A program made the translations under genes and the position numbers. The notes under the pieces are model-generated. The model was not told the origin of the DNA, did not search any database, and saw only the letters and a list, made by a program, of their open reading frames with translations. A stretch of DNA of 64,000 bases from contig JAHQRK010000024.1 of assembly GCA_019828595.1 (NCBI GenBank), forward strand, positions 1 through 64,000, read 5' to 3'. Shown piece by piece: positions 51,801 to 63,150 of the stretch. The DNA comes from Aphanomyces cochlioides (taxonomy: Eukaryota > Oomycota > Saprolegniomycetes > Saprolegniales > Verrucalvaceae). The stretch's first letter is position 1, and each line of letters opens with the position of its first letter.

Positions 51801-53774
51801 TCACTTTCGACTCTTGTTCGTTTTGCGCTTCTTCGACTTGGACAAGTCGTCGCTAGACGTTTCACTCGCTTTCTTGGTCGCTCGCGGCGGCTTCTGCTCC
51901 ACCGCTTGTGCCATCTCAACTTCTTCTGTTTCGCTAGTTTTCTTGGCTTCTCGCGGTATTCGTTTCTTCGCCGGCTCTGTTTGTGGACGTGGCGAAAAAT
52001 AGAAAGCTTGTTGATGACGGGCGGGTGGACTGTATTGAGTGGTTTTGCAATTTGGGGCCACCATGACGTAGAATAATTTTTCTTCAGTAGGAACAGTGTT
52101 GGTCGGACAAATCGCTTCCTTCGTTTTGGCAAGGAGTGCATCGATCATAGTCTTGGATCGTGTCGGACACGTCTCGTTTGTCTCGTGTGAATGGAAGGGA
52201 CGCTCGGACCGTGTGATTTGAACCAGGTAAAATCGCATCTCACCAGCGTCGGAATCGCAATCGACTAAAAGCACGTCCAGAACGCAAAATCCAACAGGAA
52301 GCAGCACACAATGCCACTTGGAACTAGAATCGTTGCGTCTCTGTGCCACTGGGCTAGTATCGTTGCATCTCTGTGCCACCCGGTCGCCATTCCAATTCCA
52401 TATAGTAAGCTGAGTGCCAGATGGCGGGAAGTCCGTCACTTTAGCCTCGGGCACCCATTCCCCTCCATTCAATTTGATTAATGCGGCTTGGATTGGTTCT
52501 TCGTGCTGGAGTTTGAGGATGACTTCTAGCTCCATCAAGATGCCATCCAGCCCAGGGTCTCCATCAAAGAGCGCTCGAAAGTTTTTCACGATTTCGAGTA
52601 TTTTAACTTGAGGGGCAAATAAGGAGAGCGCTTCAAGCATATAACGGAAAATGGCGCCGCGGGGAGGTGTCGAGCCACACAGACCAGCATCACGCGCGAA
52701 GGACCATGGATCGGTCACCTGTTTTATCGTATTCAGCCACAACTCGGCATTCTCAGCAATGTTAACACCGAGCGCTTTCTTGACAATACCACGCACACGA
52801 ATATTCAAGGACGCCATATAGGAAGTCAACGACCCATTTTTAGTGATGGCCAGAAAGAGTTCGGCGATGTAGCCAGGGACCCCGCCAAACAAACCATCGA
52901 GAAATTCGCCAATTTTTTTTTCCTTTTGCTCGTCGTCATCCAAATTGAGTCCGAAAGCTCCTTCGATGACTTCAGTTGGGAGGTTGAGGGCATCTAGGAG
53001 CCGCAGGGCCAGGCTGGCCGTCTCCTGAAGATCAAAGAGAGGCAGGTCCCACACTTGACTCTCCAAATGCCTCTCCGTCACAAACTTCGCAATGCCGACG
53101 CTGCCCGTGAGGACAAAATGGAAAGGCGTCAGATATTGCTCCTCGGGCCACGTAATCGGAAAATTCTGCAACCTGTCTGATGTGGCTTCGTCGACAATCA
53201 TCCAAACTCGCAATTCTTCCTCCTTGCAAAACGCATAGAGTGATGTGTCAAAGTTGGAAAAATCATTGGGATCCCCACGGAATGCCCGCAAAGTGTCAAT
53301 AACAGCTTGTCCCCCGTTGGCAGTCAAGAAAGTTTCAAGCGACGGTTGCCAGAGGTTAAGGCAGCAATCCTTGTCGATGACAGCTAGACGTTTTCCGATC
53401 GGAGGTGCAATTGTCTGGTCCAGGTACACGACGCCTTCCCCAAGTGCAATCAGCAATTTCGCGAGAAAAAACAGAAACTGGGACTTCCCTTGCTGCTTCT
53501 GACCAAAGACGACCGCGCATGTGTCCTCTTGAAATTCGTGGAAGGTGGAAAAGAACGACGTCGCAGCTTTGATGTGGTGGTCCATGCTTATAAACTCATC
53601 AGCCTTTTTAATCTTTGCAATTCGTTGAGTCGGCTTGATGAGAAGGGAAGGGGACGAGAGGAGATCTTCAATGACTTGTTTGATCTGAGTGACATGAGCA
53701 TCGGGCGGCTGATCGTCGACATTCCCATGGAGCACTGGGACCAGAACTTGCGCGAGCTTCTCCACATGGCTCAT
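51801..53774 (-). CDS. Crinkler-like P-loop NTPase with REase-type C-terminal domain
   Basis: 657 aa from ATG 53774 (the frame is open further up only from a TTG). An N-terminal helical region is followed by an NTPase domain with Walker A GQKQQGKS (residue ~100), a Walker B-like VWMIVDEATSD, then LTGSVGIAKF and a helical WPEEQYLTP region. This resembles the NTPase of oomycete CRN (crinkler) proteins. Near residues 500-580, VLDVLLVDCDSD...YLVQITRSERPFH matches the Asp...Gln-x-Thr core seen in REase-fold nuclease domains of NTPase-REase crinklers. The C-terminus has two basic clusters (KKRIPREAKK; KSKKRKTNKSRK) that look like nuclear-localisation signals. No signal peptide and no ubiquitin-like/LFLAK header is visible. 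It may be a host-acting effector or an intracellular NTPase-REase used in conflict. A broken, mosaic copy lies 8.5 kb away. Confidence 0.75.
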   Translation of the reverse strand: MSHVEKLAQVLVPVLHGNVDDQPPDAHVTQIKQVIEDLLSSPSLLIKPTQRIAKIKKADEFISMDHHIKAATSFFSTFHEFQEDTCAVVFGQKQQGKSQFLFFLAKLLIALGEGVVYLDQTIAPPIGKRLAVIDKDCCLNLWQPSLETFLTANGGQAVIDTLRAFRGDPNDFSNFDTSLYAFCKEEELRVWMIVDEATSDRLQNFPITWPEEQYLTPFHFVLTGSVGIAKFVTERHLESQVWDLPLFDLQETASLALRLLDALNLPTEVIEGAFGLNLDDDEQKEKKIGEFLDGLFGGVPGYIAELFLAITKNGSLTSYMASLNIRVRGIVKKALGVNIAENAELWLNTIKQVTDPWSFARDAGLCGSTPPRGAIFRYMLEALSLFAPQVKILEIVKNFRALFDGDPGLDGILMELEVILKLQHEEPIQAALIKLNGGEWVPEAKVTDFPPSGTQLTIWNWNGDRVAQRCNDTSPVAQRRNDSSSKWHCVLLPVGFCVLDVLLVDCDSDAGEMRFYLVQITRSERPFHSHETNETCPTRSKTMIDALLAKTKEAICPTNTVPTEEKLFYVMVAPNCKTTQYSPPARHQQAFYFSPRPQTEPAKKRIPREAKKTSETEEVEMAQAVEQKPPRATKKASETSSDDLSKSKKRKTNKSRK

Positions 53775-54206
53775 TTTCGCAAAATGATCCCAGTTTTGTA
53801 CCAAAACGTCCTGATTGGTCAAGACTTCGATTAGAATTTTAGCCAATCAAAAGTGGACGAAGTCCCGTATAGTGTATATTGTTTTAGACACCCTTTTTGT
53901 TCGCGACTCCTCTTTAAAAATGATAAATTCATGACAGAAAGAAATATATAATACGGAGTTTTCGCAAACTCGATTATATTATAGATTTGATAATAGAATA
54001 TCGATTTTCGAGAGTGCCTCTGATAATTCATAAATCTATATTGATGAAACATGATTATAGATCGCCCTCTATAATTTCCTCTGTCGATTTATATACTGTG
54101 TCATATAATATCGATGAAGTCGCAAATAATGAATAGAGTTTGAGAGAATAATATGCATGCAAGCCACCAACCGCTTTGTTCCTGCTTTCAGTGGCCATTT
54201 TCCTGC
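53775..54206. other. AT-rich spacer with outer-element repeat
   Basis: 53957-53968 (GAGTTTTCGCAA) and 53972-53984 recur inverted at 56344-56355 and 56315-56327, suggesting a decayed element into which the Harbinger remnant inserted. No gene. Confidence 0.4.
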
Positions 54207-54345
54207 GGCCAGTTCCAAGTAAACGGTGAAATTTTGCCACAATCAGTTCCAAGTAAGTTTCATGTAATTTTATCACCAGTTGCAAGTTTGTCTTTTGATT
54301 GGTGGATACGATGGATGGCATTCCCTTTCAGCATTCGAAACTGCG

Positions 54346-55285
54346 ATGAGCACAACGGGCAAAGGCAAACCACCGACAAAGAAGGAACTACAAGCGAAGC
54401 TCGAAGAAATGCAGACACAACTGCAGAGTTTGACAAGAGGCACGGCTTGCATGTCAACGGCAGGATTGATTGTTGGCGCACCTTCTGCAGAGTCCAAGTC
54501 CAGTGTATCCTACACATCGCAGATGGTTGCCGCATTGCTGGAAATACGATATGGCTTTCTTGGTGATGCGTTTCGAAAGTCGACGAGCAACGCACAAAGG
54601 GCAATATTGTGGGAGAAATTGACGTTGAGATTTAACATTGCAACTCAACAATCTGTAAGTCTAGATGAAGATAGCTCTAACATGCGATGCAGGTGGAAAG
54701 TTTATCTCTCAAGAACAAAATAAACAATTTGAGGCGTGAATACACGAGAGAATACGGTCAGCTCAAGAGGCCACAGGAAACTCCACGGAGCATCCCATCG
54801 AAACCCCCGAGTATTGGGATATTCTTGTCCAGCATCTTGGCAATAAAAAAGGCCTGGGGGATATTGAGTATGGTGAAGAAACAATGCTTCAATCCCCTGA
54901 CGTTGATGAAACCACCAGCTTTGACCATGATACGGATGAAACAGCAGAACAACGAAAGCAAACACGAGGGGACAAGCGAATTCGTGAGGTCGATGAGGAA
55001 ATCGGTCGACAAAGAAAGGCACGAGGAGCTTTTACGACGAAAAAACAAGATGTTGCTGCAGGTTTAGTCTCCCTTGGCGACTCATTGGCGAAAGCATTAG
55101 TCGACTCAGCCACTATCTCGGTCTCGAACAATTCAACGGATGATTCGATCGTTCGTGTCATGTCTGAAACAAACAAGCAATTAGAGAACATTTCGAATCT
55201 TTTGACCGAGTCGAAGAAGAGTCAAGACAAAGCCAATGATTTGAACGCGAAGCTCCTCGAATTTATGCAGGCTAGAATGCCTTAG
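54346..55285 (+). pseudogene. Harbinger Myb-like DNA-binding protein, frameshifted
   Basis: Exon 1 (ATG 54346) has a short coiled coil (KELQAKLEEMQTQLQSL) and a Myb/SANT-like segment (MVAALLEIRYGFLGDAF...AILWEKLTLRFNI). A likely intron (54655-54693; GTAAGT...TGCAG) leads in frame to VESLSLKNKINNLRREYTRE. One base is then missing near 54768 before the expected ATGNSTEHPIETPEYWDIL. The frame is open again to 55285, with a C-terminal coiled coil. It would help a transposase bind DNA. Confidence 0.65.
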
Positions 55286-55769
55286 TCTGTATCTACGTTC
55301 ATGAACAAGTAGTCCCTTATCTTGTTACGTGTTGCTTCAGCTTGCGCGCCATCAATTAAGTTTAACTCGTTCGGATAAATTTCGTCGCCTCCAATGTGCA
55401 TCCAATTTTCATTCATGGGAGTGTCGTCGTCATGAATGTTGTGAACATCAAGATCGATAAACCAATTGTGCAGTACCAGCGTGCAAGTAATTAGAGCAGC
55501 CATTTGCTCTGGTGTGTCATGAAGAACACTGTTTGGTGGATTCGAAATGTGTTTTTCCACAACCCAAAGCATTGCTCCACTGTCATCCGAGTCTTGCTGT
55601 GGATGTGGTTGTAGTGAGACTCAGTACAGGGCATATTGGATACAATGGGATATGGCGTCATGACGTGTTCACAACCAACCTTCAGAACGAGAGCTAGCTT
55701 TGACTCGGCTCCACTTATCGCTTCGAAACGCATAAACATTCTCTCGGGGTTTGGCCATCGATCGGCCAT
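55282..55769 (-). pseudogene. Harbinger transposase, C-terminal part only
   Basis: ESHYNHIHSKTRMTVEQCFGLWKNTFRI and TLVLHNWFIDLD are the conserved C-terminal block of PIF/Harbinger transposases (DDE_Tnp_4). They lie in two overlapping frames (55769-55491 and 55572-55282). The N-terminal two thirds with the first catalytic aspartates is deleted. Confidence 0.75.
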
Positions 55770-56057
55770 CTAAAGCGACAACGGAAGCGGCGGCGAGCAC
55801 AACGGCACAGAGGATTGTTGCGCGTTCCATGGTCTGGAAAAGGAGTGGAGCGTGGTGACGAAGGACGGATTGCTGGATCACGTATGATTGGGTGGAATCT
55901 TCATTGTAAGATGAAGACAATGTCAACGCTCTCGAAGTATGAGACACCCGTCACATTTTATGAGGTCAGCCATCTCATAAACTGAAATCAAAAATTTTAT
56001 TAGACGGAACGAATTCTGATTGGCTGTATCAAATACTTGTTTTACTTGGAACTGGCC

Positions 56058-56428
56058 CTAAGTCCAAACAAGGCCACGCAAATCACGTCATTCAAGGGTT
56101 CAAATTGAGATCGTTCTTGAGGTATCATTAACCATATATTTCGAGCAGATATAGCATTGTCGAGCGCAAGCATGATGTTCAGTTGTTCAAGCAATCACGA
56201 CGACACCCAGAACCTCTATCACTCATTACACCACCTTATAGTCAAAATCTATAATTTCAATGAACTGCGAAAAGAATTTCTGAGTGTTGATTATACTATA
56301 GACTTGACTATGGGCTATAATATAATCACATCTAAAATCGAAGTTGCGAAAACTCTATAATGACGGCATGTGTGATTGACTTGAAATCACAAACAATCAG
56401 GAAATTTCATTGGTTAATTATGCTCTTA
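56058..56428. other. Spacer, no gene
   Basis: AT-rich; carries the right-hand copy of the outer inverted repeat (56315-56355). Confidence 0.4.
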
Positions 56429-58582
56429 TTACTGACGAATGGAAACGACTTGTTGCTTGTTGAACGCACAGAGGACATTGTACAATCTGCCGTAAGTGAT
56501 GTCGTCGATTCGCCGAGTGGGTTTGGATCCGTAGAGCAGGCTAATCACTTCAGCGTATGCAATCTCATATATTCCATCAACCTGACCAACGTGTAGGCTA
56601 TTTATTCCCGATATACCCAGTGGGAGCTTGATTTTGCTGTCAACGAAGGCCACCACAGCCTTGGCGCGACTATATCGCATGTGGTGTGGTTTCTTTATAT
56701 CAGCCCTTTTTACCAAATTCTTATAGGGACGAATATGAGCACATTCGTCTCCAAAATGCCAAAGCTCCCAAAGTTTTTTTCACGGTCAAGTGTGAAGGAA
56801 AATTCCATCCTGGGGGCACAAAATGACAGATGAGTCCGTCATTCCAGCACCAGGTTTTCCATTTATCAACGACAGGTGACTCAATTTGTGTAGGGGCAAC
56901 TGTATTGCCAGTGGTATTGAATTGCCGCATACTCTCAAGTAAGCTTTGTCTTAGTTCTGCAAATCTCGAATCAATGTCTCTGATAGTTATTGGTGCAACT
57001 CCATCCACAACGAAGTTTTGCTTAATCTCTTCAACCACCCTCGATGCAATCAAATTTGGCATTGATTCAGAAAGATCGGAAACAAACGTAGATAGACTTG
57101 ACTTGAGAGAGTTTAATTCACATACTAGCGCATTTACTTTGGCAGCAATAGCTAAATGTGGTGGTACACCAGTTGATTTAATTCCCAATTCTGGAGATAT
57201 CCCAAGGTAAATACTTGTTTTGTGGCGCAAACTATTGAGCAAATTGTTGTGTGTAAAGACTCTTGATGAAAACAAAGGATGCGATAATTCCAGCTTTGAC
57301 CTAAGATAATCTTCATGATGAATGAGCGATGCCAACAAGAATGGACATGCCGTTTTTACTCCATGTGGATAATTATCAAAGCCGGGGACAATCGTACACC
57401 AATATTTAAGATCCATAAGAGATAGAAGTTCGTTAGAAAAGTGTGGAGGTAAACAAGCAAAAATCTCATCGTTAAATGGTAGTCCACACACTATGCGACC
57501 ACATAATGATCTGCGCCTTCTCCAAAGTGAACGTATCTGTCTTTTAATTTTCCTAAGCTTTGCCCCATGCGCAAAAATACAGAAACAGGATTGGGGCCAT
57601 TGATCTGCCCAAGGGCATAAGTGCTACTTCCTTTGCGTAAACTGTGTGTGCCAATTTCATTTGCTGGGCAGCCTAGAGCATGCCTGCCATCATCTCCCAA
57701 ATTATCAAGAACGCGTCGAAGTATTTTGTCAAATCTATTTTTGCTGTCAGTGCCACAAAACAACTGATGGAGAACTTTCGATGAATGATTTTCACGGCAA
57801 AATAGCAAAACAGCAAGGGCAAGGATAGGACATTGATGTGGTTCGTATGGGTTAACGTAAATATGCTTTCCAAATTTATCTGCACCAGTTTGGTCGCCTT
57901 TATGGCCCTGCTCCTCAATAATTAATGCATCTTCTTGCCAATCTAAATGCTGGAGCATAATAGAATCAACGGAGTCACTTCGGCTCATCAAATTCCACAT
58001 TAAAACAAAATAGGGCCATGCAAAAAGGGTAGTTGACCATGATTGACCACTGCTCTCTGGACAAAGCTGCATCAAGTGTAGAGCCAAAAAGGAATATCCT
58101 GTCGACTTCAAATGGCGCTTTCCTTCCATGATGTCCATCAAGCCACGTTTTTTCAAGTCATTTATCAATTTTTCATAGCCATCAAGCATAATTTTCAATT
58201 CAGTATTTAATGAAGGATCCAACTCAAGTGACTGGGCTCTGTACAAATCAACTAAAGCACTGCGATATCCCTTAATACATGACGATGACAAAGGTGTAAC
58301 CGTGTTCGTGTTGCTTTCGTTGCATTGCGATGCATCCTTACATATGTGTCCAAAAAAACCTAAGACAGCATCGTTCGGCAGCGGAATTTTTACACGATTC
58401 TCGAGCTCGCCGACTGTATCAGGATAATTACTGCTCAACCACGTCATCATGCGATTGGTCTTAGACTTGTACGTAAGCTTTGTACTGTCATTTGTTCTCT
58501 TTTGGTTGAGCTTCAGAGCGACTGCAGACGGATCTTCTGTCGCCTCGATTGCTACGGGATGTCTCTTCTGACCTCTTGGCAT
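56429..58582 (-). pseudogene. Crypton-like tyrosine recombinase element, frameshifted
   Basis: From ATG 58582 (MPRGQKRHPVA), an N-terminal SAM-like region precedes a tyrosine recombinase domain. NLMSRSDSVDS supplies the first Arg; KGDQTGADKFGKHIYVNPYEPHQCPILAL is highly typical of Cryptons; THSLRKGSS is the H-x-L-R motif; KDRYVHF holds the catalytic Tyr. The protein should continue ADHYVGRIVCGLPFND, but a missing base near 57512 ends the frame at 57491. The remainder is open to 56721 and again at 56716-56429. It carries a WKTWCWNDG block like the GCR1_C DNA-binding domain of Cryptons. Cryptons move as circular DNA by recombination, without TIRs. Element ends were not identified. Confidence 0.75.
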
Positions 58583-58968
58583 TGCCTGTAAAACAAAAAT
58601 GGCCAATGAGACACCCCGGTAGATCTGTGATTCAACGAAATCACACATGGCAAGAACCTTACAACACGAACAAGAGTACACTTAAATTAAGTCATTTGGA
58701 GACGTATCGAATCTAGATTCACGTCAAGTGTGATTGAAGAAATATCACATCCAATACAAATTCTGAATTGAATAATCACACATGCAGCAGATATAAATAT
58801 TCAAAAGACATCCCTCAAGCGAAGTAATACCTCCCAACATTAATATTTACATCTATATATGCATCAAATATTAATTTATAGAGGTCAAATGAATTTTCGG
58901 ATGTTATCGCGTTTCAACATGACAGGCTTTCGCGCCATACCTATATCGTGAAGGAATGAAGCACTTCT

Positions 58969-60380
58969 ATGTCAGACAGCACGTCACAAGTACCAACTCG
59001 CCGCTCATCAACTGGTAGACCCGCTTTCAAGTATGGACGCAAGGCACATGTTCGCCTCTTTAAGTACAAAACAGTCGACTATCGCCATAAGCTGGAGGTG
59101 CTTCAACAGGTTGAGCGGTTTGGAATGCCCGCTTATCTTGACACCTACTGTCAAGAACTTTCGAGGACACAACGTGAGTCTACCCGAAAGAAAATATATG
59201 GATGGATTAAACAGAAAGATGACATCTTTCAAATGGCAAAGGCCTCACACACTGCCCACCAGAAATGTGTCCGAGCTCGAGGCACGGGAACGACGCTGCC
59301 TGCAAACGAAGAAGAGCAAATAGCTCGATAGGTGCTGAGTATGAGGAAGGATGGCATCCCCGTAACACATAGTATATTACGAATCATGGCGCTCAACACA
59401 GCTCAAGACATCGGCCTGACCGACGACGAGTTCAAGGTTGGCTGGCACTGGATGCAAGGCTTCAAAAAAGGCATGGCCTTAGCCTTCGGGCAAAGACAAG
59501 AGTTGGTCACGATTTGGACAAGGATGGTGCTGAGACGCTGGCATTGTTCTCCAAGCGTGTCCTAGACGTTGTCACTGAGAACGATATTGCCCTGATCTAC
59601 AATGCCGATCAGACAGCTGTGAACTACGAATACTTGCCATTGAAGACATTGAATCCATGAACGGAAAAGACGGTGTGGGTCAAGTGCGGTGGAAAATCAA
59701 AAGAGCAAGCAACTGCAATGCTTTTGGCCGACTCCAGTGGCCGGAAACACCCACTCTTTCTTGTCCTGAAGACTACAAGATCTAAAACAAGTGATATTGT
59801 GCAAGAGAATCTTACCATGCGGCATGGATTTAGCCGCCATGTGTGGAGTGAAGTCAAACCGCTGCAGGAATCACTTGGGTGTCAGATATATGGCAATCCT
59901 ACGGCGTGATGGAACTCACAATTATCTTTAGCGTTCTTGAAACACCATTTTGACGACAGAGAAGGACGTGACGCGAAAAAGATTGTGCTCTTGTGGGACG
60001 ACTTTAGCGCCCACTTCACTGAAGAAGTTGTGGCCTATGCTGCGTCGATCAGTATCATGCTTGAGCGAATTCCTCCGCGATTTACCTGGTGTTGCCAACC
60101 TGCCGACGTTGCCTGGATCCGTCCGATGAAGTCATCCTTGAGAGAGAAGTGGCTTGTTGAAATTCGTCGCCAACTTCGCAACTCCAAGGCTGCCAACACA
60201 AGTCTCAAGCTTTGTGCTCCATCAAGGTCTACAATGGTTTTGTGGATCACTGATGTTTGGGAAAATCTACCTGAAAATATTATACTCAACGGGTTTCGAA
60301 AATGCCAGTTGCTCGATGGCACCATTGAGGAGTATGATACGAGTCGAGGCTCGCTTGAAGACAATGTCCTTGACGACTAG
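58969..60380 (+). pseudogene. pogo-like transposase with stops and frameshift
   Basis: N-terminus with a helix-turn-helix-like region (HKLEVLQQVERFGMPAYLD) and CENP-B-like WHWMQGFKK. DDE pieces: IYNADQTAVNYEYLP (near 59610), IVLLWDDFSAHFTEE (near 59990) and CCQPADVAWIRPMK (near 60100). Interrupted by TAG at 59329, a frameshift near 59490 and further in-frame stops near 59660 and 59908. It is a third, different pogo-type lineage compared with the copies at 3263 and 24045. Confidence 0.75.
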
Positions 60381-60769
60381 ATGACGAACATGGCCATTGA
60401 GGACACCATTGACCCAGACGATGATATTGATCTTTCCGATGCAACAAGTCCAGCTGAAAACTTCACGATCTAGATATAAATATCTTACACTTTGTCTGAA
60501 ATTTTATACAGAAGATAATTCTTTTATTCAATATACTGTAAAATATAATAAACCGCAATCATGTATATGATGTTCATACAATGACTTAGAAATCGAATAT
60601 TGATATTTGTATGTCTGAATCAATACCTAATATTCGTATGAGTGGCAATACGGATATTTGCCCCATTCATGTCCGAAACGATATACACAATACGGTAGTA
60701 ATTCTCAAAGTTCTTCAATGTCGTTAAACTCTGTCCGATAGATTGAAATCCTTGCTGTCATTTTGATTC
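60381..60769. other. AT-rich spacer
   Basis: A continuation of the transposon frame is visible to ~60470 (Asp-rich tail), then AT-rich DNA without features. Confidence 0.35.
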
Positions 60770-62272
60770 CACGTCAGTTTTGACTCTTGTGCGTGTTGGG
60801 CTTCTTCGACTTGACAAATCGGCACTAGGCGAATCACTCGGTTTCTTGGTCACTCGCTGCTTCCGCTCTACCACTGTTGCTTCTTGGCTTTTTTCGTTCC
60901 GCTGGTTGTCGAGGCTCCTCGCTGCTTTAACATTTCTTCACCGACGCTACTTGTGCCTTCGTGTGTTGTGGAGGCACCGTCTCTTCTGCCTCGGGCACCA
61001 ATTGTTCTCCTTCCAATTTGATTAATGGGACTCGAAGAGGGTCGTCTTGAAGGCGACTTCGAAAGCATTTCACGATTTCGAGTGCGTTATCTTGAGGGGC
61101 AAAAAAGAAGAGCGCTTCAAGCATGTATCGGAAAATGGCGCCGCGGGGAGATTTCAAGCCACACAGACCAGCTTTTCGAGCGTACAACCATGGATCGTTG
61201 GCGCGATACATTTGATCCAGCCAAAGTCGTGCTTTCTTTTTCTTGGCATCGACAGCCTTCTCAACAATGTACTTTTCAAAGCCGTCATATAGGAAGTCAA
61301 CGACACATTCTTTCTAGAGAGAGCCAGAAAGAGCTCGGTAACGTAGCCAGGAACACCACCAAACAAACCATCGAGATATTCGCCGATTTTTTCTTTCTTT
61401 TGCTCGTCGTCATCCAAATTGAGTCCGAAAGCTCCCTCGATGACTTCAGTTGGGATGTTGAGGGCGTCTTGGAGCCGAAGGGCCAGGTTGGCCGTCTCCT
61501 GAAGATCAAAGAGAGGCAGATCCCACACTTGTCTCTCCAAATGCCTCTCCGCCACAAACTTCGCAATGCCGGCGCTGCCCGTGAGGATGAAATGGAAAGG
61601 CGTCAGATATTGCTCCTCGGGCCAAACAATAGGAAAATTCTGCAACCTGTCTGATGTGGCTTCGTCCACAAGCATCCAAACTCTCAATTTTTTTGCTTGC
61701 AAAATACACGGAGTATTGTGTAGAACATCTTGAATTGCTCGGGATCTCCAAACTCAACGCCATAATCTCCGACTTTGCGAAATAATTCCAAGGCGACAAG
61801 AACAGCTTGTCCCCCGTTGGCAGTCAAGAAAGTTTCAAGCGACGGTTGCCAGAGGTTAAGGCAGCAATCCTTGTCGATGACAGCTAGACGTTTTCCGATC
61901 GGAGGTGCAATTGTCTGGTCCAGGTACACGACGCCTTCCCCAAGTGCAATCAGCAATTTCGCGAGAAAAAACAGAAACTGGGACTTCCCTTGCTGCTTCT
62001 GACCAAAGACGACCGCGCATGTGTCCTCTTGAAATTCGTGGAAGGTGGAAAAGAACGACGTCGCAGCTTTGATGTGGTGGTCCATGCTTATAAACTCATC
62101 AGCCTTTTTAATCTTTGCAATTCGTTGAGTCGGCTTGATGAGAAGGGAAGGGGACGAGAGGAGATCTTCAATGACTTGTTTGATCTGAGTGACATGAGCA
62201 TCGGGCGGCTGATCGTCGACATTCCCATGGAGCACTGGGACCAGAACTTGCGCGAGCTTCTACTTGGCTCAT
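60770..62272 (-). pseudogene. Second crinkler-like gene, mosaic and truncated
   Basis: Bases 61801-62358 are almost identical to 53304-53862 (N-terminal region and Walker A of the intact copy). Beyond 61801 the copies are clearly diverged, and the segment after NGGQAV reads quite differently. Two bases are lost just after the ATG (62272), so the N-terminus is out of frame; the frame resumes from MLHGNVDDQ (62235). There are further shifts near 61690 and 61300-61200. The REase-type region is missing: after LVPEAEE the sequence jumps to a short basic tail (60868-60770). Confidence 0.8.
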
Positions 62273-62334
62273 TTTCGCAAAATGATCCCAGTTTTGTACC
62301 AAAACGTCCTGATTGGTCAATACTTCAAATCTAA

Positions 62335-63150
62335 TTTTTAGCCAATCAAAAGTGGACGATGCGCAGTAAATTTACTTACCATTTACTCACCTCTTGCGAA
62401 TGTTTTGCGAACTGACAATTGATTGGATCATTTTTGAGACATTCAAGCCAGATTTTACAATCGACAACACCCACAATCAGCGTAGAAGTACTGTAACAGC
62501 TACTGTTTATATGCATCGATGTGGATGCTCTTCCTCACTGACATTGCTGGCTTTCAAGTTTGCTTAACTCAAGGAAAGGAGAGAAAAAGCATTCAGTTGT
62601 CTTTTTTGTCATGCCTGCTTCAGAAACATGAAGTGTGTATTTGCCTGTCGTTCTTCTGTTCTCGCTCAAGTTGATCCGTCTTTTGGCAGTGCGTCTCATG
62701 AATTGCTGATTGAACGGCAGGCACCTCGAATCGACGACTACGATTGCTTTGAGTTGTCATAACAAAGGCAAGTGAGTGAGCTGAATGTGACGACTTACCG
62801 CTTCAGACAAAAGCGTGTCGAGTCAGTGGTTGATAATGATCTCAATTGAATACAAATGATGCGTTCTTTATGAATTGATTGTGCTGGACATTCCGAACAA
62901 TATGGATGACGATGCACGATGCATGTACTGAATCATGTTCCTCATGTTTGACAATCTTGGAAGCACGATCTCTCGAGTAAATCTGTTGTGTGATTTTGCG
63001 TGTCTTATGGCATCCGAATGATATCCAAGAATTTCAGATTCTTCATGAAGACGCACTGCCTACAGTATTGACAATGCTCATGCCCATGCTGCTATAGATA
63101 AGACAAACACACCAATTTACTCAGTGACCAAGTTGCACAATATAGATGGG
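62335..63150. other. Intergenic, no gene seen
   Basis: Short frames only; AT-rich. Confidence 0.4.

Larger units (their letters stand above)
54207..56057. mobile_element. PIF/Harbinger remnant with 17-bp TIRs
   Basis: GGCCAGTTCCAAGTAAA at 54207-54223 is repeated exactly inverted at 56041-56057. It contains the two genes typical of Harbinger elements, a Myb-like gene (+) and a DDE_Tnp_4 transposase (-), convergently arranged and both broken. A 3-bp target duplication is not evident. Confidence 0.75.

Noticed and set aside
54207..54223. Harbinger target-site duplication
   Set aside because: The three bases outside the two TIRs do not match, so no duplication is claimed.
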